Of a DNA stretch of 64,000 nt, positions 1-8,525 are shown piece after piece; the first letter of the stretch is position 1, and every line of letters starts with the position of its first letter. A program made the translations under genes and the position numbers. The stretch covers positions 40,126 through 104,125 of the forward strand of contig DHVX01000042.1 in NCBI GenBank assembly GCA_002412885.1. Reading direction: 5' to 3'. The notes under the pieces are model-generated. The model worked only from the letters and a program-made list of their open reading frames with translations, was not told the origin of the DNA and did no database searches. Source of the stretch: Bacteroidales bacterium UBA5197. GTDB lineage: Bacteria; Bacteroidota; Bacteroidia; Bacteroidales; Lentimicrobiaceae.

Positions 1-928
1 ATATAAAACAACTGACGGAGGTTTAAATTGGTACAAAGGTACAACCGGGATTGAAAAATATGTAAAGTGGCTTAGCATCCCTGATGATCACTCAATCTTT
101 ATCAGTGGAAGTTCATGTAGTGTCATTAAATCAACAGATGCAGGAAACACATGGGAGGATGTCAGTCCGCTGGTAACAGGTTACACTACATATTGCCGAT
201 CAGTTTTCACAGACAGCTTAACTGGGTACCTGCCTGCAATTAATTCCATGGGAATGGGTGTAATGTTTAAAACGGAAGATGGCGGGCTTACGTGGTTTGA
301 AATTGATTATGGAAGTTCCGGAACAATTATAAGTATAAGTTTCAAAGATAACTTGAATGGTATCATTGGCCTAAACAACAAATCCATCAGGTTCACAAGC
401 GATGGCGGGGCAACCTGGAACACATCATCCGTCAATTTGCCGCAGAATGTCACATATCTTAAAATGGTGGATTCTCAAACAGCCATAGCAACCATTGATG
501 GGGATTTTATGGCAATATCACACAATGGAGGTGAGTCATTTACAGTTGTATATGAAGGTTCATTATATTGGCCATTGCTTTATCAGCGTACTACTGCTAC
601 TTGCTTTATAGACGAAACAATTGGCTGGAGTGCGAGTAATAGTGGCATGATTATGCGTTTTGACCTTTTAACAACTGGTATAGTTCAACCCGGTAATTCG
701 GTGAATTCTATAGAGTTGCTATTTTATCCAAATCCAGCAAACGAACTCATAAATATATTGGCCAAAAGTTATACCAAATTACAAATTTATGATTGCCATG
801 GCCGAATAGTTCATTCACAGCCATTTATAGAAAATAATCAAGTTAACATATCTCATTTAACATCCGGAATTTATATAGTGAGTCTTGTCACCAAAAATGG
901 ACGAAAGCAGCAAAAGTTGATTAAATAG
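1..928 (+). CDS. T9SS-exported YCF48/BNR-type beta-propeller protein, 3' part
   Basis: The reading frame is open from base 2 to the TAG at 926-928, so the gene begins upstream of the window and only its last 308 residues are seen. The visible part has repeated Asp-box signatures (TTDGGLNW, STDAGNTW, TEDGGLTW, TSDGGATW), the hallmark of BNR/YCF48-like propeller blades. The last 75 or so residues are a type IX secretion sorting domain: a FYPNPA motif, then a beta-rich tail ending in KQQKLIK. It is probably secreted or anchored on the cell surface. The function is unknown; such propellers often bind glycans or proteins. The first in-frame ATG at 248 is internal to the propeller and is not the true start. 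Confidence 0.85.
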   Translation, partial: YKTTDGGLNWYKGTTGIEKYVKWLSIPDDHSIFISGSSCSVIKSTDAGNTWEDVSPLVTGYTTYCRSVFTDSLTGYLPAINSMGMGVMFKTEDGGLTWFEIDYGSSGTIISISFKDNLNGIIGLNNKSIRFTSDGGATWNTSSVNLPQNVTYLKMVDSQTAIATIDGDFMAISHNGGESFTVVYEGSLYWPLLYQRTTATCFIDETIGWSASNSGMIMRFDLLTTGIVQPGNSVNSIELLFYPNPANELINILAKSYTKLQIYDCHGRIVHSQPFIENNQVNISHLTSGIYIVSLVTKNGRKQQKLIK

Positions 929-978
929 TGCTGACAAGATTAACCCATTTACTAACTTTGTATTTTACTCCATCAGCC

Positions 979-1389
979 ATGACAAAACAAATAGAAATTA
1001 TACTCCCCGCTTACCCTCGGGGTTTCCATCTGATTACCGATAAAGTTGTTTCTCAACTGGGTGACTTGCCTTTGTCGGGTTTGCTGCATTTATTTATTTT
1101 GCACACCTCTGCTGGTATTTGCATTAACGAAAATGCTGATTCAACTGTGCTTGATGATTTTGAAACCGTTTTCAACAGGATGGTTCCTGAGAATCAACCT
1201 TATTATCGCCATACCATTGAAGGAAGTGATGATATGCCGGCGCATATCAAGTCAGTGCTCACCGGAAGCGAATTGTCCGTTCCGATAATAAACGGTAAAC
1301 TCAGATTGGGAACCTGGCAGGGTATTTATTTGTGCGAGTTCCGGAACAGAGCTGTTGCCAGAAAAATAATTGCAACCATTATCAGTTGA
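979..1389 (+). CDS. YjbQ/UPF0047 family protein
   Basis: A 136-residue protein of the YjbQ (UPF0047) family, which has a small beta-sandwich fold and weak thiamine-phosphate synthase activity in some members; its physiological role is unsettled. Visible family signatures are HTSAGICINENAD, GSDDMPAHIK and the C-terminal GTWQGIYLCEFR, with the His and Asp residues expected for the metal or phosphate site. The frame also opens at a GTG at 928 that overlaps the previous stop, but those 17 extra residues are not family-like. A TAnnTTTG box (TAACTTTG, 953-960) lies between the two starts, so I chose the ATG at 979. The gene converges on the epimerase gene. Confidence 0.88.
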   Translation: MTKQIEIILPAYPRGFHLITDKVVSQLGDLPLSGLLHLFILHTSAGICINENADSTVLDDFETVFNRMVPENQPYYRHTIEGSDDMPAHIKSVLTGSELSVPIINGKLRLGTWQGIYLCEFRNRAVARKIIATIIS

Positions 1390-1428
1390 TGCTGTGACTT
1401 TGATTATTTAATAGCAACTGAATAAGCG

Positions 1429-1547
1429 TTATGTCCTTCGATTCCGCTCAGGAGGACATCGTATAGAATTGATAATTAGTGCATTAAGATGATGCAGTGT
1501 ACACTATAAACGAATGTCACACTGAGCGGAGTCGAAGTGTTTTGACG
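1429..1547 (+). repeat. BIME-like intergenic element, copy A
   Basis: About 119 bp with two inverted arms sharing the core TTCGAnTCCGCTCAG. The left arm (about 1431-1464) has outer stem ATGTCC/GGACAT; the right arm (about 1511-1547) has CACT/AGTG around the same loop on the opposite strand. The spacer resembles that of copies at 3784-3897 (inverted) and 8526-8644. It lies between the convergent yjbQ and epimerase genes. Confidence 0.8.
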
Positions 1548-1579
1548 TTTATGTTCCAGGTTATCCGAAACAAAAGCAA

Positions 1580-2563
1580 TTACCTCAAAGCTTCATAATA
1601 CCACCTGATGGCCTCTTTTAATCCTTGTGATAAACTGTACCGGGGATGATAGCCCAGCAATGCTGAAGCTTTTTCAATGGAAGCAAGTGAATGCAGTACA
1701 TCGCCTTTTCTGGTTGGACCAAAAACCGGCTTAATTGATTTTACTTCCGGAATGAATTCCGAAAGGTTAAGTATCAATTGATCATAAAGCTCCAACAGAC
1801 TGGTGTTTTCACCGAAAGCCACATTATAAACCGTATTTACAGCTTCAGGGTTCTGCGTAAGCAAGGCCAATTGATTTATACTCACTACATTCTCAACATA
1901 AGTAAAATCACGTGAATGTGAGCCATCTCCGTTGATAACCGGAGCTTCTCCGTTGATCAGGGATTTGAGAAATTTCGGAATTACAGCGGCATAAGCACCA
2001 TCAGGATCCTGCCGCTTGCCAAAGACATTAAAATACCTTAATCCGATGGTTTCAATTCCATAAAGATCGGAGAAAACATTGGCATACAATTCATTCACAT
2101 ATTTTGTGATGGCATAAGGTGATAAAGGTTTACCGATAATGTCTTCTCTTTTTGGCAAAGCGGGATGATCGCCATAAGTGGAAGAGCTGGCAGCATACAC
2201 AAATCTTTTGATGCCGGCATCGCGTGTGGCAATCAGCATATTCAGAAACCCGGTAACGTTTACTTCATTGGTTGTTAGTGGATCGTTTATTGACCGCGGC
2301 ACCGATCCGAGCGCTGCCTGGTGAAGTACATATTCTACGCCTTCAACAGCCTTTTTGCAGTCTTCAGGGTTGCGGATGTCGCCTTCAATCATCCTGAATT
2401 TCGGATTCTCAAGAAAGGGTTGAATATTTTGCCTTTTTCCCGTACTGAAATTATCGAGGCAAACCACATAATTTCCCTGCAAAAGCAAGGCTTCGATAAT
2501 GTTGGAGCCTATAAAGCCGGCACCCCCGGTTACCAGAACTTTTGAATTGACCAGCTTTTGCAT
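1580..2563 (-). CDS. UDP-sugar 4-epimerase, WbpP/TviC-like (extended SDR)
   Basis: A 327-residue extended short-chain dehydrogenase/reductase. The N-terminal TGGAGFIG is the NAD-binding glycine motif, SSST precedes the catalytic YAITK (YxxxK), and GLRYFNVFGKRQDP with FTYVENVV matches the UDP-GlcNAc(A) 4-epimerase group (WbpP, TviC). It probably interconverts UDP-GlcNAc and UDP-GalNAc, or their uronic acids, in the cytoplasm for surface polysaccharide synthesis. It starts 23 bp after the DUF4340 gene and is the last gene of a leftward run gldF-gldG-DUF4340-epimerase, so co-transcription is likely. The exact substrate cannot be read from the sequence. Confidence 0.85.
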   Translation of the reverse strand: MQKLVNSKVLVTGGAGFIGSNIIEALLLQGNYVVCLDNFSTGKRQNIQPFLENPKFRMIEGDIRNPEDCKKAVEGVEYVLHQAALGSVPRSINDPLTTNEVNVTGFLNMLIATRDAGIKRFVYAASSSTYGDHPALPKREDIIGKPLSPYAITKYVNELYANVFSDLYGIETIGLRYFNVFGKRQDPDGAYAAVIPKFLKSLINGEAPVINGDGSHSRDFTYVENVVSINQLALLTQNPEAVNTVYNVAFGENTSLLELYDQLILNLSEFIPEVKSIKPVFGPTRKGDVLHSLASIEKASALLGYHPRYSLSQGLKEAIRWYYEALR

Positions 2564-2586
2564 AGCATTTTGATTATGTGTTTTGC

Positions 2587-3648
2587 TTATTCAGTTCTTC
2601 GTTGTGTAAACGAGGAGAGCGGACGGAGTATCTTGTCAAATACAAAATACTGAATCAGCACAAAGTCCTCATCGTCATTGATGTAGGCATACATTCTATC
2701 CTTGTCGTGATAGACAGTGGAGCCATCAAAAACATCAATTTCAGGTTCGGGCAGCATCCGGGGGAAGGTTCTGATATTCTGCACCGTTCCATCCTTTGCC
2801 TGCAGGGTTATGATGTGCATGGGAGTTACGCCCGAAATGGAGTCTTTGCGATGTGGTTCCATATCGTTGAATAGAGCCTCGTAGCGAATGTTTCTGAATG
2901 CATTGACAAATCCCATCAACTGAAGCGTGTCGAACGAAGTCAGAGTTCTGTTATCCATAAGGCGGATAAGTTCCAGCGTTGAGTTGTCTTTGTTGACTAC
3001 TTTGTACGATTCGTTGGACTGGTCAGGAAATTCAACAGTAATAAAATCGATTTCAGGAAACCTCTTATTAAATACAGTGTGTTCGCGCCAATTGGTTTCA
3101 AGTGTTGAAAAGCGGGTGGCCACATAGCCTCTCAAGCCTGGCATATAGAGTACTACCGGAGAGTTCGATCCTTCCATAAGCGCATAAGTTCCGTTGTTAT
3201 CCATGGTTGCATCGCCTATGTAATAGGTTTTTGCCATTTTCTCGTATGGGAAGAATTTGTACTGACCGATTTTTATACGATGGCTGTTTTGATAGATTTC
3301 CACTTTTACCGAACGGGCAGAAAGTAATGTGATGATGTTGTTGTGTGCTGCTTTTGCCACAGGTTCGCGAACTGCGAGATTCGAAACCGTCAAAAGAAAA
3401 GTATTGATATTTTCGGGATGTGCATTGTACCTCTGGTTCATCATCCAGATTCCATCGCTTTTCCTTTCAAGCAGTATGGAACGATCTGATTTATCCGACA
3501 TGAAAATTTTTGTAATTGATGCCGTATCGCTGATTGAAAAATCCCTGAGGTCTTTGCCAAGTGTGGTGTTTGACTTGTTGAATACGATAAGGCTGGCAAT
3601 GATTGCCAATATAACCGCAATGATGAGTGTGACTTTGGTTTTGTTCAT
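2587..3648 (-). CDS. DUF4340 domain-containing protein
   Basis: A 353-residue protein with one N-terminal membrane segment (about residues 6-24) and a large, presumably periplasmic, domain of the DUF4340 family. Family members often follow ABC permease and GldG-like genes, as here, and are thought to be accessory parts of those transporters; no biochemical activity is established. gldG ends 317 bp upstream, an unusually long gap for such a pair. The gap holds one half and one full copy of the intergenic repeat, so the element may have landed inside the operon. It is followed closely by the epimerase gene. Confidence 0.8.
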   Translation of the reverse strand: MNKTKVTLIIAVILAIIASLIVFNKSNTTLGKDLRDFSISDTASITKIFMSDKSDRSILLERKSDGIWMMNQRYNAHPENINTFLLTVSNLAVREPVAKAAHNNIITLLSARSVKVEIYQNSHRIKIGQYKFFPYEKMAKTYYIGDATMDNNGTYALMEGSNSPVVLYMPGLRGYVATRFSTLETNWREHTVFNKRFPEIDFITVEFPDQSNESYKVVNKDNSTLELIRLMDNRTLTSFDTLQLMGFVNAFRNIRYEALFNDMEPHRKDSISGVTPMHIITLQAKDGTVQNIRTFPRMLPEPEIDVFDGSTVYHDKDRMYAYINDDEDFVLIQYFVFDKILRPLSSFTQRRTE

Positions 3649-3682
3649 GTTTTTTGATTATGTTTTAATGTTTGAAAGGCGT

Positions 3683-3724
3683 TTAAACACTTTCCCGCAC
3701 GTGCGGGACTCAGTGTGACATTGG
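3683..3724. repeat. Half copy of the BIME-like element with an exchanged core
   Basis: The outer stem is that of the element's right arm (AAACACT ... CAGTGTGACATT). The usual loop core is replaced by a perfect 14-bp palindrome, CCCGCACGTGCGGG, at 3694-3707. It lies about 60 bp from the full copy at 3784-3897. Confidence 0.65.
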
Positions 3725-3783
3725 TGTTGCAGAGCGTTGTTGCATTTTAATTGATTCATTCTCAATTTAAAACGTGGCTGGCA

Positions 3784-3897
3784 AAACACTTTGACTCCGC
3801 TCTGTGTGACATTCGTATTTGGTCGGTCGTGTACACTTTTAATACACACATTATCAGCTCTCTACAATGTCATCCTGAGCGGAGTCGAAGGACATTA
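3784..3897 (-). repeat. BIME-like intergenic element, copy B (inverted)
   Basis: Read on the minus strand it matches copies A and C: ATGTCC-TTCGACTCCGCTCAG-GATGACAT arm, diverged spacer containing GATAATG and GTGTACAC, then the arm with CACA...AGTGTT. It lies in the 317-bp gap between gldG and the DUF4340 gene. Apart from this copy and the half copy at 3683-3724, I see nothing in that gap. Confidence 0.78.
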
Positions 3898-3965
3898 TTT
3901 TCCAATTCTATTCCTTTACGAAAAAACATTGCATTATGTTTAATTTAGTTTTATCAATACCCGTC

Positions 3966-5735
3966 TTATCTTGCGTATCTCCGTTTTCGAAGGAAGAACT
4001 GAATCAGTCCGAAAAGGATCACCAATAAAACAGGTCCGGCAGTATTTATCAGTTGCCACATCACCAGATTCTTCGAAGCTCGTGTTCTGTCAAGTACTCT
4101 GAGCTTTAGCTCTCGCGAACGCACCGACATCAGTCCCGTATCATCGCAAAGGTAATTGACGGCATTCAGCATAAAATCTTTATTTCCAAAGGTTTGCCCG
4201 GTGAATCTGTCATATCCCAACGGATAAGGATTGTAATTGCCGGCACTGAACTGTATCTGATTTTTGATCATATCTCCATCAGCAATAACAATCATTCGGT
4301 TCTCAGGGCTTTTTTCGGTAAAACCTATCTCCGGAGCTTTTGAAATCTCTCCCGGAATGCGGTTGCTGAACAATGATTCAAATTCGCCTTCAAGCAGCAC
4401 AGCAACGGGTTGCGGCGGTTGATTGTAGTCGGCAGGATTGGGTTCGCTTCTCAGTATTTCAAGGCTGATCATCACGGGTGTCATTGCAATGCGCGTGTAT
4501 TCTGAGGTTTTAAGCAAAATTGTTTTCCTGATTCCGGGATTGCCAACGGTGTCGATGCTGCTGATAAATTCAGTACGCACCGCATTCAGATTATTGACAA
4601 TCGGATGCTTTGAAGTAGAAGTTAACACCGGAAAATAAAACCAGGGGAAAAAGCTGTATTGCGGCTGGTTGCCTACATTGCCGGTAAAAACAGGAATGGG
4701 TAAAGCATTGAGATCCATCAGCAGATTGCTGTTCAATCTGACTCCGTAACGGAACAGCTGGTCGTTCAGGTTGATGTCCTGTGTGATGCCCATGGTGCGG
4801 TTTGCCGCCTGAATGCTGTCCATGCTTGCAAAAACAGGATCAATCAGCCATAAAACCTTGCCACCTTTCATGATAAACTGGTCAATGATGAATTTGTCTT
4901 TTTCGCTAAAGATGGAATCGGGTTTTGCAATGATGATGGCTTTGTATTTATTTGAAACAGCAAAGCTGCCGTCTTCACCTTCTTTGCGATCGGTGAGTGC
5001 ATTCACCTGGCCATCAAGTTTTACCCTGTCAACAATGTAAAAATCAGAAAGTGCTCTTGAAATATCGGCGGTTTCAAGCCGCGATAATTCTCCGTGTCCT
5101 TCGGTGAAAGCAATGCGTGGTTTGCTGGCAGTTCCGAGTTTTCTGATGGCGTTTGAAATGTTATATTCCAATGCCTGAATGGAATTGTTGATGATTGCAT
5201 CGGGTGCTGCACCAACCTGTTCTGCCATTAGATTGATGGGTATTTCACGTCCCTTGTGCGAAAGAATTGCACCGGGAAAAATCCGCTGTTGTTTTTGCCC
5301 TTCCTTGGTTCTTACGTTGATATCGGTAGGTTGAATTCCCTGTTGAGCCAATCTCTCGAAAATGTCATTTCGGGTTTTGGCATCTGATGCGGCAGAAGGA
5401 TTGATAAATTCATATTCAATGTTATCGCTGAAAGCCCTGAATTCGTCAAGCATTTCACGGGTTGACCGGCTCAGCATTTTAAATCCGGCAGGAAATTCAC
5501 CTTCAAGATATACTTTAAAGTAAAAAATATCGTCGGTTTCTCTGAGCAATTTCTTTGTTGAAGGGGAGAGTGAGTATCGTTTTTCGGAAGTAAGGTCGAG
5601 CCTGAAATAAATGGCAGAACCTATAATGTTGAGAAAAATAATGATAATCAAACCCAGAAACAGCTGTATAATATTTGCCCGGCGTACGTCCTTGTAAGAG
5701 TTGGTGGTAGGATTCATCTGAAATTCTTTTGACAT
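3966..5735 (-). CDS. gldG: GldG, gliding-associated ABC transporter component
   Basis: A 589-residue protein with a membrane segment near residues 27-47, a long extracytoplasmic GldG-type domain (ABC-2-associated, DUF4350/IFT52-like fold) and a C-terminal membrane segment before the RKRRYAR tail. With GldF it forms the membrane part of the GldAFG ABC transporter, which is required for gliding in Flavobacterium and is found in many T9SS-positive Bacteroidota. Its start is 13 bp after the gldF stop, which supports translation from one mRNA. No gldA ATPase gene is adjacent, so the ATPase must be encoded elsewhere. Confidence 0.9.
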   Translation of the reverse strand: MSKEFQMNPTTNSYKDVRRANIIQLFLGLIIIIFLNIIGSAIYFRLDLTSEKRYSLSPSTKKLLRETDDIFYFKVYLEGEFPAGFKMLSRSTREMLDEFRAFSDNIEYEFINPSAASDAKTRNDIFERLAQQGIQPTDINVRTKEGQKQQRIFPGAILSHKGREIPINLMAEQVGAAPDAIINNSIQALEYNISNAIRKLGTASKPRIAFTEGHGELSRLETADISRALSDFYIVDRVKLDGQVNALTDRKEGEDGSFAVSNKYKAIIIAKPDSIFSEKDKFIIDQFIMKGGKVLWLIDPVFASMDSIQAANRTMGITQDINLNDQLFRYGVRLNSNLLMDLNALPIPVFTGNVGNQPQYSFFPWFYFPVLTSTSKHPIVNNLNAVRTEFISSIDTVGNPGIRKTILLKTSEYTRIAMTPVMISLEILRSEPNPADYNQPPQPVAVLLEGEFESLFSNRIPGEISKAPEIGFTEKSPENRMIVIADGDMIKNQIQFSAGNYNPYPLGYDRFTGQTFGNKDFMLNAVNYLCDDTGLMSVRSRELKLRVLDRTRASKNLVMWQLINTAGPVLLVILFGLIQFFLRKRRYAR

Positions 5736-5748
5736 TTTAAAACCGGGC

Positions 5749-6510
5749 TTATGCTTTCTTTTTTACTGAAACGGTGTTTTCCCACTTACGGCTTTCGAGT
5801 GCCGTTTTGGTCATCATCAGAAAAATAGCAATGAGACTCAGGAAATAGAGCACATCTCTGGTGTCGATTACTCCGCGGCTCATTGATGTGTAATGGGCCT
5901 GTATTCCCAACGAAATGATAAAAAGATCAACTTTCCCGAACAGTGCCAAACCTGCGATAATATCGAAACCCATCAGCAGAAATCCGCAGATAATCAACGA
6001 CAACATAAAAGCAACAATCTGATTATCGGTAACTGATGATATGAAAAGACCTATTGCAGCAAAAGCAGAGGCAAGGAAAATCAGGCCAATGTATGAGCCC
6101 CACAATCCGCCCATATCAAGGTTTCCTTTGGGACTTCCCAGCAGATATACCGAAACGGCATAAATTAGCGTAGGCAGCAAAGCCAGCAAAACCAGGGTTA
6201 TGCTGGCGAGGTATTTCGAGAAGATAATCTGGAAATCGGTAAGGGGTTTGGTGAGCAGCATTTCTATGGTTCCGCTGCGTTTTTCGTCGGCAAACGAACG
6301 CATGGTAATGGCCGGAATCAAAAACAGAAAAACCATAGGAGCCAGTGCAAACATATTGTCGAGGCTTGCGTACCCGAAATCGATGATGTTAAATCCCATA
6401 GGAAAAACCCAAAGAAAGAGTCCGTTGATCAACAGAAAAACAATGACAGCTATGTACCCGATCAACGAGTTTAAAAAGCTGAAAATTTCTTTTTTATAAA
6501 GGGTAAACAT
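5749..6510 (-). CDS. gldF: GldF, ABC transporter permease
   Basis: An ABC-2-type permease of 253 residues with six predicted membrane segments. The N-terminus MFTLYKKEIFSFLNSLIGY and the cytoplasmic motif MRSFADEKRSGTIEMLLTKP are typical of GldF/CcmB-like permeases. The frame opens nine residues earlier (6537), but the family N-terminus begins at MFTLYKKE, so I chose 6510. The gene is first of the gldF-gldG pair and lies 110 bp downstream of the SAM hydrolase gene on the same strand. Confidence 0.9.
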   Translation of the reverse strand: MFTLYKKEIFSFLNSLIGYIAVIVFLLINGLFLWVFPMGFNIIDFGYASLDNMFALAPMVFLFLIPAITMRSFADEKRSGTIEMLLTKPLTDFQIIFSKYLASITLVLLALLPTLIYAVSVYLLGSPKGNLDMGGLWGSYIGLIFLASAFAAIGLFISSVTDNQIVAFMLSLIICGFLLMGFDIIAGLALFGKVDLFIISLGIQAHYTSMSRGVIDTRDVLYFLSLIAIFLMMTKTALESRKWENTVSVKKKA

Positions 6511-6620
6511 AGTAAATGAAAAGCTTAAACACCGCATTTACGGGGCTGCTAAATTACTCAAATTTATGAATTGGGGCAAGGAATGATGGATCAGTAAGGG
6601 CCTGAAGGTGTTAAAATATC

Positions 6621-7406
6621 TTAACCTTCAAATTCAATCAGAACCACATCGTCGATATTCAAGCCGAGCAGGCTGGCTGCATTTCCTCTGTTTATGGCAA
6701 TTTCGAGATAGCCGGTTGTGCTGGGAAGCAAGGCAATTTCACCATCCGGAACGTCGCTGTATGCACTTCGCAGCTGATTAATCTGATGTTTGCGGCCTTT
6801 GATGTTGATCGCGAATTTTCTTTTCATTCCGGTATCTTCAAGCTCGGCAAGGGTAATATTGAGGAAAACATTTTCGTAATTGTCGATATACATAACCCTA
6901 CCTGCCAATGTATTGCCGTTTACCTGCGATTTCATGCTGATGAGTGCTTTCAGATCGGTGTGCAGGTTGCCCAGTTCTTCCAGCTCCCCGCCCTGCGCAA
7001 GATGAACGGCGGCTTTCACAAAACGGTCGCGGGTTGAGAAAGTGAAATAACCCGAGTCCTGCGGAATTTCAATTTCAACGATTTTGTCGGGAAGTGCATC
7101 AAACATCAGGGTAAAAATGCCATTATCAGTGCCGATAAAATAATGTCCCTGATAAAGCAGGGCAATGTGAGGGGTTTGTTCTGATTCCTCGGTATTGATG
7201 CCAACAATGTGAATGCTGCCTTTCGGGAAACCGGGATAAGCATTGCGAAGGACAAATGAGCCCTGTTTTACATTGAATGGTGAAATGTTGTGTGAAATAT
7301 CCACAATTCTGGCTTCGGGCAATTTGCTCAGAATGGCACCCTTCACAGCTCCGACGTAGTGATCGCGGAGTCCCCAGTCGGAGGTAAGTGTTATTACAGG
7401 TGTCAT
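6621..7406 (-). CDS. S-adenosyl-L-methionine hydrolase (adenosine-forming), DUF62 family
   Basis: A 261-residue protein of the SAM hydroxide adenosyltransferase/fluorinase fold (formerly DUF62). The N-terminal TLTSDWGLRDHYVGAVKG is the family signature. The Asp-Arg-His set proposed for water activation is visible as GTDNG, TRDRF and AVHLA. The expected reaction is SAM plus water to adenosine plus methionine; the physiological role is unclear. Upstream on the minus strand a TAATTTTG box (7482-7489) has a TTG 18 bp further out (7508-7510), a plausible promoter about 75 bp before the start. Confidence 0.88.
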   Translation of the reverse strand: MTPVITLTSDWGLRDHYVGAVKGAILSKLPEARIVDISHNISPFNVKQGSFVLRNAYPGFPKGSIHIVGINTEESEQTPHIALLYQGHYFIGTDNGIFTLMFDALPDKIVEIEIPQDSGYFTFSTRDRFVKAAVHLAQGGELEELGNLHTDLKALISMKSQVNGNTLAGRVMYIDNYENVFLNITLAELEDTGMKRKFAINIKGRKHQINQLRSAYSDVPDGEIALLPSTTGYLEIAINRGNAASLLGLNIDDVVLIEFEG

Positions 7407-7568
7407 ATTTGCGGATAGATTGCAGTTGATTAAGTAATGTTTATCATACCTTTATCAGGAAGAAAGAACCATTGGTTTTGCAAAATTACATTATCCATTC
7501 ATGAAACCAACTAAGTTTGTGTTTATTGGTGATAAATAATTGGATGAGTAGTGTTTCGATTCGAGATG

Positions 7569-7612
7569 CACTCTCCCCAATCCCCGTGTCCCTCAGTCTC
7601 CTGGTCTCCCTG
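7569..7612 (-). repeat. GGAGACnn-type purine tract
   Basis: Read on the minus strand this is a purine-rich run with GGAGAC units (GGGAGACCAGGAGACTGAGG and onward). It belongs to the same family as 37386-37508 (minus) and 44983-45071 (plus). It lies between the divergent SAM hydrolase and Dabb genes. Confidence 0.7.
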
Positions 7613-7672
7613 TCTTTTAATCTGTGGTAGCCCGGTCTATTGAATTTCTTAAATTTGCCCCAAAACTATATT

Positions 7673-7975
7673 ATGATCAGGCACATTGTTTTTCTTAAAA
7701 ATCAGGGTTTACTGAACCAGGATGATCATGCTGAAGTTGTCAGAGAAGTAAAATCGCAGCTCGAGCTTCTCCCGGCAATTATTCCGGGAATTGATTTCTT
7801 CGAAGTTCATCATGTGCTTCCAATCGATGCTTTATCTCCCGATCTTGTGATTGTCAGTGAGTTTGCTGATATGGATGCCCTAAAAGCTTATCTGTTTCAT
7901 CCGGCTCACCTGGCTTTTGTGGAATGGAATAAAAATAAATGCCCGAAACTTGCTGCTGCCGATAGCCTTTTTTAA
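7673..7975 (+). CDS. Dabb (stress-responsive alpha/beta-barrel) domain protein
   Basis: A 100-residue ferredoxin-like dimeric alpha/beta-barrel protein. MIRHIVFLK at the N-terminus, the central HHV strand and the C-terminal HPAHLAFVEWNK are typical of Dabb proteins. The frame opens earlier (7640), but those 11 residues are not family-like and a TAAATTTG box (7650-7657) lies within them, so I chose the ATG at 7673. The function is unknown; some plant members are salt-induced and some bacterial ones act as small-molecule cyclases or chaperones. Confidence 0.85.
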   Translation: MIRHIVFLKNQGLLNQDDHAEVVREVKSQLELLPAIIPGIDFFEVHHVLPIDALSPDLVIVSEFADMDALKAYLFHPAHLAFVEWNKNKCPKLAAADSLF

Positions 7976-8062
7976 TTTTAACGGGTGATTCATGCGACTT
8001 ATGGATGTATCTTTCGGCAGGGTTTTTGTTGATTTTTGCTCTCTCTATTTTACTTTTCTGTT

Positions 8063-8473
8063 ATGAAAAAGCTACAATTTCTATTTCTTGCATTTCTCGT
8101 TCTTGCCTTGGTTTCTTGTAAACTCGACGGAGAAAATTACTCACGTTATTATGAATTTGTCAACATCGATGAGACCATCATACAGGACAGCGCCACTGTT
8201 GGCGATACCGTTGGTATTTATGTGCTGGCAGGTGCTCCAAATGGCTGCTGGTCCAATCTGGTTATAAATTATTATCCCTATAACGACACCATCTATCTTA
8301 TAAATTCCGTCGGATTTTATGAGTCATACGATGGCATTTGTCCTGAAATATATGTAACGAAGGACAGTACTTTTAAATTTATTGCCGATACTGCCGGTAC
8401 TTATATCTTTGCTTCGCAATCGCGCACAAAACCTGCAAAATTTGATACATTGGTTGTTGTGAATCAGAGGTAA
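8063..8473 (+). CDS. Small hypothetical lipoprotein
   Basis: A 136-residue predicted lipoprotein. MKKLQFLFLAFLVLALVSC is a lipoprotein signal peptide with a lipobox ending at Cys19. The frame extends nine residues upstream (8036), but the signal peptide fixes the start at 8063. The mature part is acidic and rich in Tyr, Asp and Thr, with no domain I recognise; its even hydrophobic pattern suggests a small beta-sandwich. It is probably attached to the inner or outer membrane. A copy of the BIME-like element lies about 50 bp downstream. Confidence 0.8.
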   Translation: MKKLQFLFLAFLVLALVSCKLDGENYSRYYEFVNIDETIIQDSATVGDTVGIYVLAGAPNGCWSNLVINYYPYNDTIYLINSVGFYESYDGICPEIYVTKDSTFKFIADTAGTYIFASQSRTKPAKFDTLVVVNQR

Positions 8474-8525
8474 GTCTGCAGTTTTATACCAATGTTGCTT
8501 AGTTGAGATTTAGAAACTGATAATA

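Noticed and set aside
928..978. GTG start for the YjbQ gene overlapping the previous stop codon
   Set aside because: The 17 extra residues are unlike the family and the stretch contains a TAnnTTTG box; ATG at 979 fits better.
1429..1547. Complete insertion sequence
   Set aside because: The element is about 119 bp and has no coding capacity; no clear target-site duplication is seen.
2578..2874. Plus-strand frame of 98 codons
   Set aside because: It is antisense to the well-supported DUF4340 gene.
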